The notes beneath the pieces are model-generated. The model saw only the letters and a program-made list of their open reading frames with translations. It ran no database searches and was not told the origin of the DNA. The position numbers and the translations under genes are program-made. Shown here one piece after another: positions 28,248 through 36,417 of a DNA stretch of 64,000 bases (the first letter of the stretch is position 1; the number at the start of each line of letters is the position of its first letter). The DNA is from Armatimonadota bacterium (GTDB taxonomy: Bacteria; Armatimonadota; HRBIN16): NCBI GenBank assembly GCA_026003195.1, contig BPGU01000002.1, forward strand, positions 1 to 64,000. Direction: 5' to 3'.

Positions 28248-29347
28248 GTTTACGAGTCATGCTGGTAGCGGGCGCGCGCCCTAACTTTATGAAAGTGGCA
28301 CCTATCTGGCACGCCGCTCAGCACAGAGAGGACGTGGACGTTGTGCTGGTGCATACGGGACAGCACTACGACCCCAACATGTCCGATGTCTTTTTCGCCG
28401 AGCTGGGTCTCCCCCAACCCGACGAGTTTCTGGGGGTAGGCTCGGGAACCCATGCGGAACAGACGGCAAGAGTCATGCTCGCTTTTGAACCCGTGCTGCA
28501 CAAACACCAGCCGGATGTGGTGGTAGTTGTCGGTGACGTCAACTCGACGCTGGCTTGCGCACTGGTAGCTGTGAAGCTCGGTATACGGGTCGCACACGTA
28601 GAGGCGGGCTTGCGCAGTGAGGATCGCAGCATGCCCGAAGAGATCAACCGCATTGCCACCGATGCGATATCGGACTACCTCTTCACGTCGAGCCGGGATG
28701 CCGACGCCAACCTGCTGAGGGAAGGTATCCCCGCCTCACGGATATTCTTCGTGGGCAACGTCATGGTGGACACACTGCTGGCGCACCGCGAGCAGGCTAT
28801 CCAGAAATCCGCGATATTGAACAGGCTGGGTATCGGCGAGAAAGAGTACGCGGTGATGACCCTGCATCGCCCTTCCAATGTGGATAGCGAAGACGCCTTG
28901 CACCGTATGGTAGAGATCATCCTCCGGACGCAGCAGCGCATCCCCGTCGTATTTCCCTTGCACCCACGCACCCGAACACGACTGGGCGAACGAGTGGAAC
29001 GCCTGGCAGAGGCGGGAGTAACGCTCACCGAACCGCTTGGCTATCTCGACTTCCTGAGGCTCATGTGCTCGGCACGCGTGGTGTTAACCGACTCGGGTGG
29101 CATACAGGAGGAAACCACCGTGCTGGGTATACCCTGCCTGACCCTGCGGGAAAATACAGAACGCCCGGTCACCCTGACCCAGGGCACCAACCATCTGGTG
29201 GGCACCCAGCCAGAGTACGTTGTCTCCATACTGGACAGGGTACTTTCAGGTTCCATCAGCAGACACCGCACCGCACCGGAAGGATGGGACGGACACGCCG
29301 CCCAGCGTATTATGGAAACGCTGGTGAGGCTGTGGACACGTGAGTAA
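28244..29347 (+). CDS. wecB: UDP-N-acetylglucosamine 2-epimerase (non-hydrolysing)
   Basis: The 367-residue enzyme carries the full WecB pattern: VAGARPNFMKVAPI at the start, VHTGQHYD, VVVVGDVNSTLACAL, HVEAGLRS, PEEINRI, VMTLHRPSNVD, PLHPRTR and TDSGGIQEE (UDP-binding). It interconverts UDP-GlcNAc and UDP-ManNAc. AGGAG lies before ATG 28244, which overlaps the upstream glycosyltransferase. No UDP-ManNAc dehydrogenase (WecC) is in the window, so ManNAc may be used directly or oxidised by an enzyme elsewhere. It points to N-acetylated sugars in the polymer, which would also give the deacetylase a substrate. Confidence 0.95.
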   Translation: MSLRVMLVAGARPNFMKVAPIWHAAQHREDVDVVLVHTGQHYDPNMSDVFFAELGLPQPDEFLGVGSGTHAEQTARVMLAFEPVLHKHQPDVVVVVGDVNSTLACALVAVKLGIRVAHVEAGLRSEDRSMPEEINRIATDAISDYLFTSSRDADANLLREGIPASRIFFVGNVMVDTLLAHREQAIQKSAILNRLGIGEKEYAVMTLHRPSNVDSEDALHRMVEIILRTQQRIPVVFPLHPRTRTRLGERVERLAEAGVTLTEPLGYLDFLRLMCSARVVLTDSGGIQEETTVLGIPCLTLRENTERPVTLTQGTNHLVGTQPEYVVSILDRVLSGSISRHRTAPEGWDGHAAQRIMETLVRLWTRE

Positions 29348-32306
29348 GCATCAGCTGTTCTTCTGTGAGATGACCCCGCGTTTGTGGAACAACCAGTCGG
29401 GGGTGCAATGTACGGTGCGTGCGGTGAAGGGTATCCTGCAGCTTCTGTTACTGGTCTTCCTGTCGGTGGTGGCGTATGCTCAGCAATCCGCGCAGGTCTT
29501 CCCATCTGCCAAATGGGCATGGTATCTGGTTCGTGAAGGACCTGATGGCGGATGGCCCGCTGGGGGAATGAGCAAGGACGACATCACCCGATGGATCGCT
29601 GCACATGGCGACTGGATGCTGGGAGCTTCTCCACGATACGGCTCCCCTTCCTGGAACCTGCTGTTAGAAGCAAACGCCAACCTGCGCTTCACTCTCTATG
29701 ATGAATGGTTCTACGCAGACCCGACCACGGCACACCCTAACTACAACCAGGTAGCTCACTGGAGCACCGGCTGGATCGACGGCAGAGTGGTGCAGATAGA
29801 GGATGAGTATCTCTCGCGCGGACAGAACCCTGAAACAGCATTCTTCCATGTCAGCACAGACTATCACTGGCAGGATGTCACGGTAAAGTTCTATGAGGAC
29901 CAGATTCTCTCCGCATGGAGACAGGAGGGTTCTACCAACACGGAGATACTCCAGATGGACCCGCTCTACCGCTGCGAGGGGCAGACGTTGTTTACCCTGC
30001 CCACCACAGTGGGAAGCTCGCTGATATTCGGCAGACCCGAGCCCTACGATAGCATCTATCTGGAGTTCGACACTCCCGCCTCCGAAGGGCAGTATGTGAT
30101 AGAATACGTGAACGGTACATCCTTCACCAGCAGCAATTTCGAGATGGCGAGATCCTGGGCGCCTGTGGCAATCATCTCTGACGGCACTAGCGGCTTCACG
30201 CGCAGTGGCTGGATACGTTTCCAGATGCCCAACCGCTGGACGCAGTGGAAGCGCTGCGGTATCAGCACGGCAGCCAGTAACACCGGCAAGTACTACTGGA
30301 TACGCATCCGCTGCACCGTACCACCGCGCAACACCCCCTCCTTGCGAGGAGCCTGGACAACCCCATACTATCGGTACCTTCCCAGCGTCAAAAACGTGGG
30401 CGAGGCGATATACCTTGGCTTCCCGTCTCCAGTCACCTCCGCAGAGATACAGCTTCTCTCGGCAGGAGATGGGGGCAGCTACGTGCTGGAGTACGCCAGC
30501 GCAGCCGGGACGGACGGTTCCACCAGTCAATGGTCGCCCCTGACCTCCGTCAGTGACGGCACCAACAGTTTGACGAAAACAGGCACCATCTCCTGGTCTG
30601 CGCCTGCAGGGTGGATACAGAGCAAGGTGAATGTGGGCAAGGCTCCCAAACGTTACTGGATACGGATACGAGTAACCTCCGCCCCCACCACACCCGCGGT
30701 CGTCGCCAGTGTTCGCGCAGGAGGACGGAGCCTGTACAGTCAGGAGATATACGCCATTCGATACCGACTGATCATACCCGGCTGGGACGAGCGCAATGAC
30801 AGCAACGGGGACGGCTACGTGGACGATCAGGAGTATGCTACCCTCGTCAACCCCGCAGCCACCGCACGCTGGGCGGCGCAGGCGAGAGTGGTACGGATAG
30901 GATGGCAAGGCGCTCTGAACTACGTGATCAACTGGGCGAAGAGCGAGTTGCGCGAGGTCATGTTGGGCTTCTACAATGCGCTGTACCTGGGGAACCCGGA
31001 TACGCACGTGCACGGGTTACTGAGCGATAGCCTGGTGATGCCCATCCCTTCCCCGATGCTGACTGCAGCCGTAGAGAGTTCCGACGCCCAGCAGTGGGAG
31101 TCCATGTGGCTGGAAGCGCATCGCTATCTTCGCCACAGCGGGAAGAAGATTGGCGGGAACCTGGGCTCGTATGAAGTATTCGCTCCCCTGTCTCAACAGC
31201 AAGCGTATCTGGATAACGGATTCTATACGCACCTGTATAATGATTTCGTGATGCATGAACACTACCCACAGGGACGTATTTATCAGACCACCGAAATCTC
31301 CTTCCGTCGTCGGCTGTTGAACATCAGCATGGAAACCGGGGCTGGGCTGGATCAGGTTTTGCAGTTCAACATGGCAGGTGATGCTCTGCTGCGCATCGGC
31401 GGTGGTACGGACGCAACAGCCTGGAAGCGTTTCCAGGAACATGCGCTGGCCTTCTTCTATCTGGTTCAGCATCCGCAACGCAGCTACCTGAACATCTGGC
31501 AGACAGCAGTCTACGGTGCAGATGTCATGGACACACCAATCGGCACGATGCCCAAACCCATGGCGTTTCAGCCCACCGCAATGCTTCAGGTGGACATCGG
31601 GCAGCCCGCCAACTCCATACCGAATGGTTTTGCCCCCGTGCAGTTGATGTATCGTGAGGGAGGGGGCTTTCCCGACAACATTGTGGTGGGAGATACCGCT
31701 TCGCCGGTGCTCAACAACAACTACCCGAAGCTGGCAGGGAAGCCGGTCTACCCCACGTACGTCTTTGCGCTGGCGTCCGGCACCCTCCCTAACAGACCAT
31801 CTACAACTTACACTGTTTTCGCACGCAAGTACACGAAGGGTCTGGTGCTCTTGAAGATGACCAGCAAGTACGAGGTGTCGGATACCGGTGATGGCTCCGC
31901 CACAACCCACCCGTTACCGGGGGTATATCGTCGTGTCCGCTGGGACGGCACGCTAAGCGAACCCATTACCGAAATCACTCTGAGAGGCATGGAAGGCGCC
32001 ATACTGGTAGACGCTTCTCAAACAGCCAGCGACCTGCAGATTTCCACCAGCGTAGACAAACCCTCTGCGCGCCCCGGCGAAGTGCTCCGGGTCACCGTCA
32101 CGGTGTCAAACCCCAGCGCTCAGGAGGTCAGAAACGCCGTAATCACACTGCCCCTCCCCAGCAGCATGACCTATCGGCGTGGAAGCCTGAAGGTGAACGG
32201 TAACGCGGTGTCCGATCCGTCCGACCCTTCGCGGGTGCAGGTTACCCTGCGGTCTGTTGCTTCCGGTGGTAGCGCACGTGTGGAATTCGAAGCAACCATA
32301 AAGTAG
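29340..32306 (+). CDS. Large secreted glycoside-hydrolase-like protein with DUF11-like C-terminal domain
   Basis: 988 residues with a signal peptide (hydrophobic LQLLLLVFLSVVAYAQ near residues 33-48). Two beta-rich repeats (about 215-345 and 355-475) share W-x-P, SDGT and YWIRIR motifs. A TIM-barrel-like segment follows, with IPGWDERNDSNGDGYVDDQE and a putative acidic site HGLLSDSL, then YTVFARKYTKGLVLLK and YRRVRWDGT (GHL15-like end) and a DUF11-like domain (STSVDKPSARPGEVLRVTV). The same order occurs in 9835-12652. It may degrade or remodel the EPS outside the cell, or be structural; catalysis is not shown. GTG 29340 overlaps wecB by eight bases; ATG 29370 is also possible. Confidence 0.82.
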   Translation: MSKHQLFFCEMTPRLWNNQSGVQCTVRAVKGILQLLLLVFLSVVAYAQQSAQVFPSAKWAWYLVREGPDGGWPAGGMSKDDITRWIAAHGDWMLGASPRYGSPSWNLLLEANANLRFTLYDEWFYADPTTAHPNYNQVAHWSTGWIDGRVVQIEDEYLSRGQNPETAFFHVSTDYHWQDVTVKFYEDQILSAWRQEGSTNTEILQMDPLYRCEGQTLFTLPTTVGSSLIFGRPEPYDSIYLEFDTPASEGQYVIEYVNGTSFTSSNFEMARSWAPVAIISDGTSGFTRSGWIRFQMPNRWTQWKRCGISTAASNTGKYYWIRIRCTVPPRNTPSLRGAWTTPYYRYLPSVKNVGEAIYLGFPSPVTSAEIQLLSAGDGGSYVLEYASAAGTDGSTSQWSPLTSVSDGTNSLTKTGTISWSAPAGWIQSKVNVGKAPKRYWIRIRVTSAPTTPAVVASVRAGGRSLYSQEIYAIRYRLIIPGWDERNDSNGDGYVDDQEYATLVNPAATARWAAQARVVRIGWQGALNYVINWAKSELREVMLGFYNALYLGNPDTHVHGLLSDSLVMPIPSPMLTAAVESSDAQQWESMWLEAHRYLRHSGKKIGGNLGSYEVFAPLSQQQAYLDNGFYTHLYNDFVMHEHYPQGRIYQTTEISFRRRLLNISMETGAGLDQVLQFNMAGDALLRIGGGTDATAWKRFQEHALAFFYLVQHPQRSYLNIWQTAVYGADVMDTPIGTMPKPMAFQPTAMLQVDIGQPANSIPNGFAPVQLMYREGGGFPDNIVVGDTASPVLNNNYPKLAGKPVYPTYVFALASGTLPNRPSTTYTVFARKYTKGLVLLKMTSKYEVSDTGDGSATTHPLPGVYRRVRWDGTLSEPITEITLRGMEGAILVDASQTASDLQISTSVDKPSARPGEVLRVTVTVSNPSAQEVRNAVITLPLPSSMTYRRGSLKVNGNAVSDPSDPSRVQVTLRSVASGGSARVEFEATIK

Positions 32307-32377
32307 ACCTGCGGTTCTGCTCCACATATATCCAGCCATGGATACCCTGCCCTGCCCGTTCGATGGTGCACACTCTC

Positions 32378-32406
32378 TTGACACGGAAGAACTCTTTTGG
32401 TTTAAT
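32378..32406 (+). promoter_or_regulatory. Sigma70-type promoter upstream of the TPR gene
   Basis: TTGACA at 32378-32383 and TTTAAT at 32401-32406 are separated by 17 bases (11 of 12 consensus positions). The predicted start near 32413 leaves about 70 bases before ATG 32482. It marks the end of the EPS operon and a separate transcription unit. Confidence 0.8.
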
Positions 32407-32481
32407 GCATAGGTGTATGCCTGATGGCGTGAGACACGGATGCCATCATTGTACTCAGAGCAGTCGCGACGGTGATGCACC

Positions 32482-33417
32482 ATGGGCACAGAATACCCTT
32501 ACGAACTGGACGACGATCCGAACCTGTGGCTGGATGAGATAGACTTGCTGGAGATCGAATCCCTGACTCCAGAAGAGGCAGCTCGTCTGGAGGCAATGAT
32601 TGAGAGCGACCTCCACAGCCCCGAACTGGAGGTTGAGATCACCTCCGAAGAGGTAGAAGAAGCCGCCAGAGAAGGCGATGAACATCTCGCTCAGGGTCTG
32701 GTGGAGGAAGCAATCAACGCCTATCGGCGAATGATCCAGGCAGACCCCGAGTCCATCGAAGCCCATCTGCGCATCGCCGACGCCTACCTCCTTGCCGATA
32801 TGTCCTTTAAAGCCGTACGTCACTACCGCAAGGCGGCGCGCAGCCATCCCCGCCGAGCAGAACCACACTTCCGCTTGGGCGAGGTCTATCGACGCTACGG
32901 ATTGCTCAAAGTGGCTATCGCCGAATATCGCAAGGCGGTCGAACTCAGCCCACAGAACCCCTTCTACCGCTATCGTCTGGCAAAAACGCTTTTCGAGCAC
33001 GGGGAGATACGCGAAGCCATCGAGCAGATGGTGCTGTGCGTGCAGACGGCGCATTCCGACGCCTTTTACCACTACGCACTCGGAGACATGTTTGCGCGCT
33101 TGAGACGTTACGAAGAGGCTGCGCACGAGATGCATCTCGCGACCGTGTTCGCCCCATACGACGACTATTACAGTGCGTGCCTGGGGATTATGCATCTGCA
33201 TACCGGCTCTCTGTCCAAAGCGGCCTCCGCCTTCCGCCAGGCGATACGCCTGAACCCTGAAAACCCCAGTTACCACTACCTGTTGGCGGATACGTACCGA
33301 CGAATGGGCATGGTCAAGCACGCGGCTGCGCACTATCGCAAAGCGGGCAGATTGGGAGCGTATGACTCCGCCTTCGTCCGTCGCGTGCGAGACGAGGTCA
33401 GTCGGTCACGCGAGTAG
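32482..33417 (+). CDS. TPR repeat protein with acidic N-terminus
   Basis: 311 residues, no signal peptide. The first about 55 residues are strongly acidic (DDDPNLWLDEIDLLEIES), followed by about seven TPR units, for example AYRRMIQADPESIEAHLRIA, HYRKAARSHPRRAEPHFRLG and AFRQAIRLNPENPSYHYLLA. TPR arrays are protein-binding scaffolds, so a partner-binding role is likely but the partner is unknown. It has its own promoter and converges on vanZ, overlapping it by 20 bases. Confidence 0.85.
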   Translation: MGTEYPYELDDDPNLWLDEIDLLEIESLTPEEAARLEAMIESDLHSPELEVEITSEEVEEAAREGDEHLAQGLVEEAINAYRRMIQADPESIEAHLRIADAYLLADMSFKAVRHYRKAARSHPRRAEPHFRLGEVYRRYGLLKVAIAEYRKAVELSPQNPFYRYRLAKTLFEHGEIREAIEQMVLCVQTAHSDAFYHYALGDMFARLRRYEEAAHEMHLATVFAPYDDYYSACLGIMHLHTGSLSKAASAFRQAIRLNPENPSYHYLLADTYRRMGMVKHAAAHYRKAGRLGAYDSAFVRRVRDEVSRSRE

Positions 33418-33904
33418 TCGTCCTGACTGGTGCGGCGTGCATTGCCTCACGCATGCTCTGCCAGGCATAGAGCATGGCTAACAGAACAAACCCCGTCATC
33501 GCTCCCAACGCATCGATGCCTACATCGCGCAAAGACGGTCCGCGTGAGGAAACGAACACCTGATGGAACTCATCGGTGAATGCGTACAGGATGCTGAAAC
33601 TGCCCGAAAAGCCCAGCGCACGCCAGTGACGCCATGCTTCACCATAGCGAAAAGCACGATAAGCCAGCAGGGTGAGAATGAGATACTCGGTAAAGTGCGC
33701 CCCTTTGCGCACCCAGTAGTGCAGCTCGAACAGCTCCTCTGGCGTCGCTTGAGCCAGCCAGGCAGGGAAAAAGCGCTGCAGTAACTTATACAACAACCCC
33801 GCCGTATGGGCTGCCGAGCCCAGTTCCGTGGACATGGCGAAAATCACCGCCATCCACGCTATCATCGGTCCCACATACCACAGGAAACGTGTCGCTCTGC
33901 CCAC
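33398..33904 (-). CDS. VanZ-like membrane protein
   Basis: 168 residues with about four membrane helices. The VanZ pattern is clear: RKGAHFTEYLILTLLAYRA, then DEFHQVFVSSRGPSLRDV followed by GIDALGAMTGF. VanZ-like proteins are membrane proteins of uncertain function, first noted for teicoplanin resistance; the conserved KxxHFxEY and DExHQ residues suggest a shared activity. Start is GTG 33904 after AAGGGG. It lies 21 bases after the M61 peptidase gene and is likely co-transcribed with it. Confidence 0.88.
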   Translation of the reverse strand: MGRATRFLWYVGPMIAWMAVIFAMSTELGSAAHTAGLLYKLLQRFFPAWLAQATPEELFELHYWVRKGAHFTEYLILTLLAYRAFRYGEAWRHWRALGFSGSFSILYAFTDEFHQVFVSSRGPSLRDVGIDALGAMTGFVLLAMLYAWQSMREAMHAAPVRTTTRVTD

Positions 33905-33925
33905 TGGTTGCCCCTTATCTTCCCG

Positions 33926-35749
33926 TTATCGCGCCTGAGCGGAAACGCGCGTGGTGCCTCGTAATAGTCCCTCGCGCACTCGCAGCACCGCCTCGTCGAC
34001 GGTCTGATCGGGCACGAGGCGGATGGAATAACGCCTTTCGCCACCGATTTTGCCTTCCATCACCACAAGTCGACCGCTCCGCCATACCGCTATCTTTATC
34101 GGGTCACCGAGCTTCTTGCGCGAGACCACATCCTCGATGCGCTGCTCCGCAGGTTGCTCATCGATCTCCATCACGATATCACCCGCCCGCAGCCCCATCA
34201 GAAACGCGGGGCTCTGAGACTCCACCGCCTGCACTATCACACGCCCGATTTCGTCTACCACGCTCGTCGCACCGAAATACGTTGTGGAAGTGCTCTGACG
34301 TTCCAGACGGTAGCCGATATACTTCAGAATCTCGTCATACGGCAGTGGCTCGGTGCTGGCAACCATCCGACGATACAGCGCGCTGACATCCTGAGAGACC
34401 ACACGTTGGATAGCCTGTAAGATGCCGTCCTCTTCGAAGCCGGGTTTAGGGTAAGCATAGCGCTCCAGCAAGAAGCGCATCACATCGTCCAGGCTTTTGC
34501 GGTTACCACTGACCCCGCGAATGTAGACGTCCAGCAAGAATCCCACCACTTTACCCTTGTTGTAGTAACTCAAGCCGCCGTAGCCCATGCCGTTGCCTTC
34601 CCACACGTTCCAGCTCGCTTCTTCCAGCGTAACCCGCTCCCGAGCAGGGTTGTTCTCCAGAGTGAGAATTTCCCTCTCCATCTCTTGCCAGAAATCGCGA
34701 TCGCCAATAAGCCCCGCGCGTAGCAGCAGCACGGTGGCATAGTAATCGGTCACCCCTTCGCACCACCAGAGCGCGCGGGTGCGCACCGGCTGCGTATAGT
34801 CAAAAGGTCCCAGCACCTTCGGGCGAATGCTCTTGACGTTCCATGCATGGAAGTACTCGTGCGCCGCCAGCGCATTGATATTCAGGTCACGACGGTCTGG
34901 AACATTTAGCACGGTGGAACCGAGATGTTCCAGCCCTCCCCCAAACCCTCTGCCGCTCAAGTGGACGATAAACAGGTAACGTTTGAACGGTGCGCTGCCA
35001 AACAGGTCGATGCCCACGTTGGCGATACGCTGGAAGTCGGTTGCCACCCTGTCCATATTGCAAAGGATATTACCCGTCTCCGAAGCAAACACCACCCGCA
35101 TCGGCACACCACGCGCGCGGAACTCCCGCACCTCAAACTGCCCCATCTGAATAGGGCTGTCAATCAGTTCATCGTAGTTCGGGGCGACAAAAGTGTCCCG
35201 CACGTCTCCGAACGGTCTCCGCTCGTTCTGGGCGACAAAATCCATCGCGGTCGCCACTTGCCAGCCCACAGGTAGCCGGAATTGCACCTCGTGCGGCGCT
35301 TTCTTCGAATCCATCTCGTAGAGAAAAGCGGCAGCACCGTTGATGTAGGCATGGTGAGGTCCCATCGCGACACCGAAGAAACCCATCCCCTCCTCACGCG
35401 CCAGCACGCGATAACGCAGACGCACTGCTTGCGCACCACCGGTGCGGATACGCCAGCTAGAAGGGTTCACCGGTTCTATCGGTAAAGGCTCGCCCCTTTC
35501 ATTCTCCGCCCGCATATCGCGGATACCCTCGCTGTACGGCATCGTTTGATACCAGCCGGGCGTCCACGTCGGTATCGCTACGGTCAGCGTGCTGGAGTCG
35601 ACGCCTTGAAGGGTGTATTCCATCGTGAAGGCTTGCTGAGCGGGGTCTTCCAGCTGCACCAGGATGCTCACCTTCGAAACCGATGCCCAGGCGGCAGCAA
35701 CGGTATACCACAGCAAAACGCCTGTCACCGTATAGAACCATCGTCGCAT
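33926..35749 (-). CDS. Secreted M61 family metallopeptidase with PDZ domain
   Basis: 607 residues: signal peptide or anchor 1-24, N-terminal beta domain to about 230, the zinc site HEYFHAWNVKSIRP (HEYFH at 297-301) with the downstream zinc-ligand Glu in WWCEGVTDYYA (about 331), and a C-terminal PDZ domain about 480-570 (SPAFLMGLRAGDIVMEIDEQ). M61 peptidases (glycyl aminopeptidase type) cleave N-terminal small residues. AGGAG lies before ATG 35749. It follows the lipoprotein and the oxidase remnant on the same strand. Confidence 0.92.
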   Translation of the reverse strand: MRRWFYTVTGVLLWYTVAAAWASVSKVSILVQLEDPAQQAFTMEYTLQGVDSSTLTVAIPTWTPGWYQTMPYSEGIRDMRAENERGEPLPIEPVNPSSWRIRTGGAQAVRLRYRVLAREEGMGFFGVAMGPHHAYINGAAAFLYEMDSKKAPHEVQFRLPVGWQVATAMDFVAQNERRPFGDVRDTFVAPNYDELIDSPIQMGQFEVREFRARGVPMRVVFASETGNILCNMDRVATDFQRIANVGIDLFGSAPFKRYLFIVHLSGRGFGGGLEHLGSTVLNVPDRRDLNINALAAHEYFHAWNVKSIRPKVLGPFDYTQPVRTRALWWCEGVTDYYATVLLLRAGLIGDRDFWQEMEREILTLENNPARERVTLEEASWNVWEGNGMGYGGLSYYNKGKVVGFLLDVYIRGVSGNRKSLDDVMRFLLERYAYPKPGFEEDGILQAIQRVVSQDVSALYRRMVASTEPLPYDEILKYIGYRLERQSTSTTYFGATSVVDEIGRVIVQAVESQSPAFLMGLRAGDIVMEIDEQPAEQRIEDVVSRKKLGDPIKIAVWRSGRLVVMEGKIGGERRYSIRLVPDQTVDEAVLRVREGLLRGTTRVSAQAR

Positions 35750-35826
35750 GGGTCAACGCTCCTCCGTTTTTCGCTGCAGGATATTGCTTACATTTTGCGG
35801 GATTGGGGGCAGGAAGTCAAGGGGGC

Positions 35827-35852
35827 AGGGCGAGCCGAGAACGGCTCGCCCT
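35827..35852. other. Perfect 11-bp stem-loop
   Basis: AGGGCGAGCCG, loop AGAA, CGGCTCGCCCT. It sits just downstream (minus strand) of the multicopper-oxidase remnant and upstream of the M61 gene. No U-tract follows on either strand, so an intrinsic terminator is possible but not supported; it may be a repeat-type hairpin. Confidence 0.5.
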
Positions 35853-35858
35853 ATGGTG

Positions 35859-35975
35859 CTACTGCTGGATCTTCAGCGGGCGCATCATCTCGTTGTCCTC
35901 GTGCTCCAGGATGTGGCAGTGCCACACGTAGCCCGGATCCGCCGCAGGGTCAAACTGGTAGAGGTTTAGGTGTTG
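35859..35975 (-). pseudogene. C-terminal remnant of a multicopper oxidase
   Basis: In the minus-strand frame ending at TAG 35859 the sequence reads [16 protein letters not shown], preceded by [12 protein letters not shown]. This is the last copper-binding block of multicopper oxidases (HCHxxxHxxxxM: type 3 His, type 1 Cys/His/Met ligands). The remaining 400-plus residues of such an enzyme are absent: the frame meets the stop of the lipoprotein gene immediately upstream. It is an orphan fragment, probably left when the oxidase gene was deleted or replaced by the lipoprotein gene. Confidence 0.8.
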
Positions 35976-35980
35976 CAAAC

Positions 35981-36403
35981 TCAAAACGGCGACTCAGGCG
36001 GCGGTAACGGCGTGCTAAGCGATTTTTCGGCTACCGCTGTGTTATTGGCAGCATCCATAACCATCACCTGTATCCGCAACGCCGCGCCCGTTGCTCGGCT
36101 CATATCCCACTGCGCAATGAACCGCACGTTATATTCGGAGCCGCTGCCTGCCTGCATCGCATATTGCTTTTGTGTGCCGTCAGGGTAGGTTGCTACCACT
36201 TCAGCGTTCTGCACGCCGCGGTCGTCGGTGACCGTGACCTGCACCATGATCTCCGTGCCCGATACGATGAGCTCTTCTGGCAACACCAGCAGAGTGTGTA
36301 TGGTGGGGGGAGTGGTATCCGGCAGAAGCCCGACACCTCCTCCGCCACCACAACCCGTTAGCGCAAGCCCGGCTACAAGCAGAGCATACCAGAGGTGCCT
36401 CAT
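35981..36403 (-). CDS. Small lipoprotein with Ig-like domain
   Basis: 140 residues with a lipoprotein signal: hydrophobic 5-16 and lipobox LTGC (Cys 18) followed by a Gly run. The mature part is a single beta-sandwich-like domain beginning [20 protein letters not shown] and continuing [16 protein letters not shown], a pattern of Big_3/Ig-like modules. GGAGGAG precedes ATG 36403, and only 14 bases separate it from the LVIVD gene upstream, so they form an operon. Function unknown; likely anchored in a membrane facing the cell surface. Confidence 0.8.
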   Translation of the reverse strand: MRHLWYALLVAGLALTGCGGGGGVGLLPDTTPPTIHTLLVLPEELIVSGTEIMVQVTVTDDRGVQNAEVVATYPDGTQKQYAMQAGSGSEYNVRFIAQWDMSRATGAALRIQVMVMDAANNTAVAEKSLSTPLPPPESPF

Positions 36404-36417
36404 TGTCCTTCTCCTCC

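Noticed and set aside
35827-35852. Intrinsic terminator
   Set aside because: The stem is perfect but no T-tract follows on either strand; kept only as a stem-loop.
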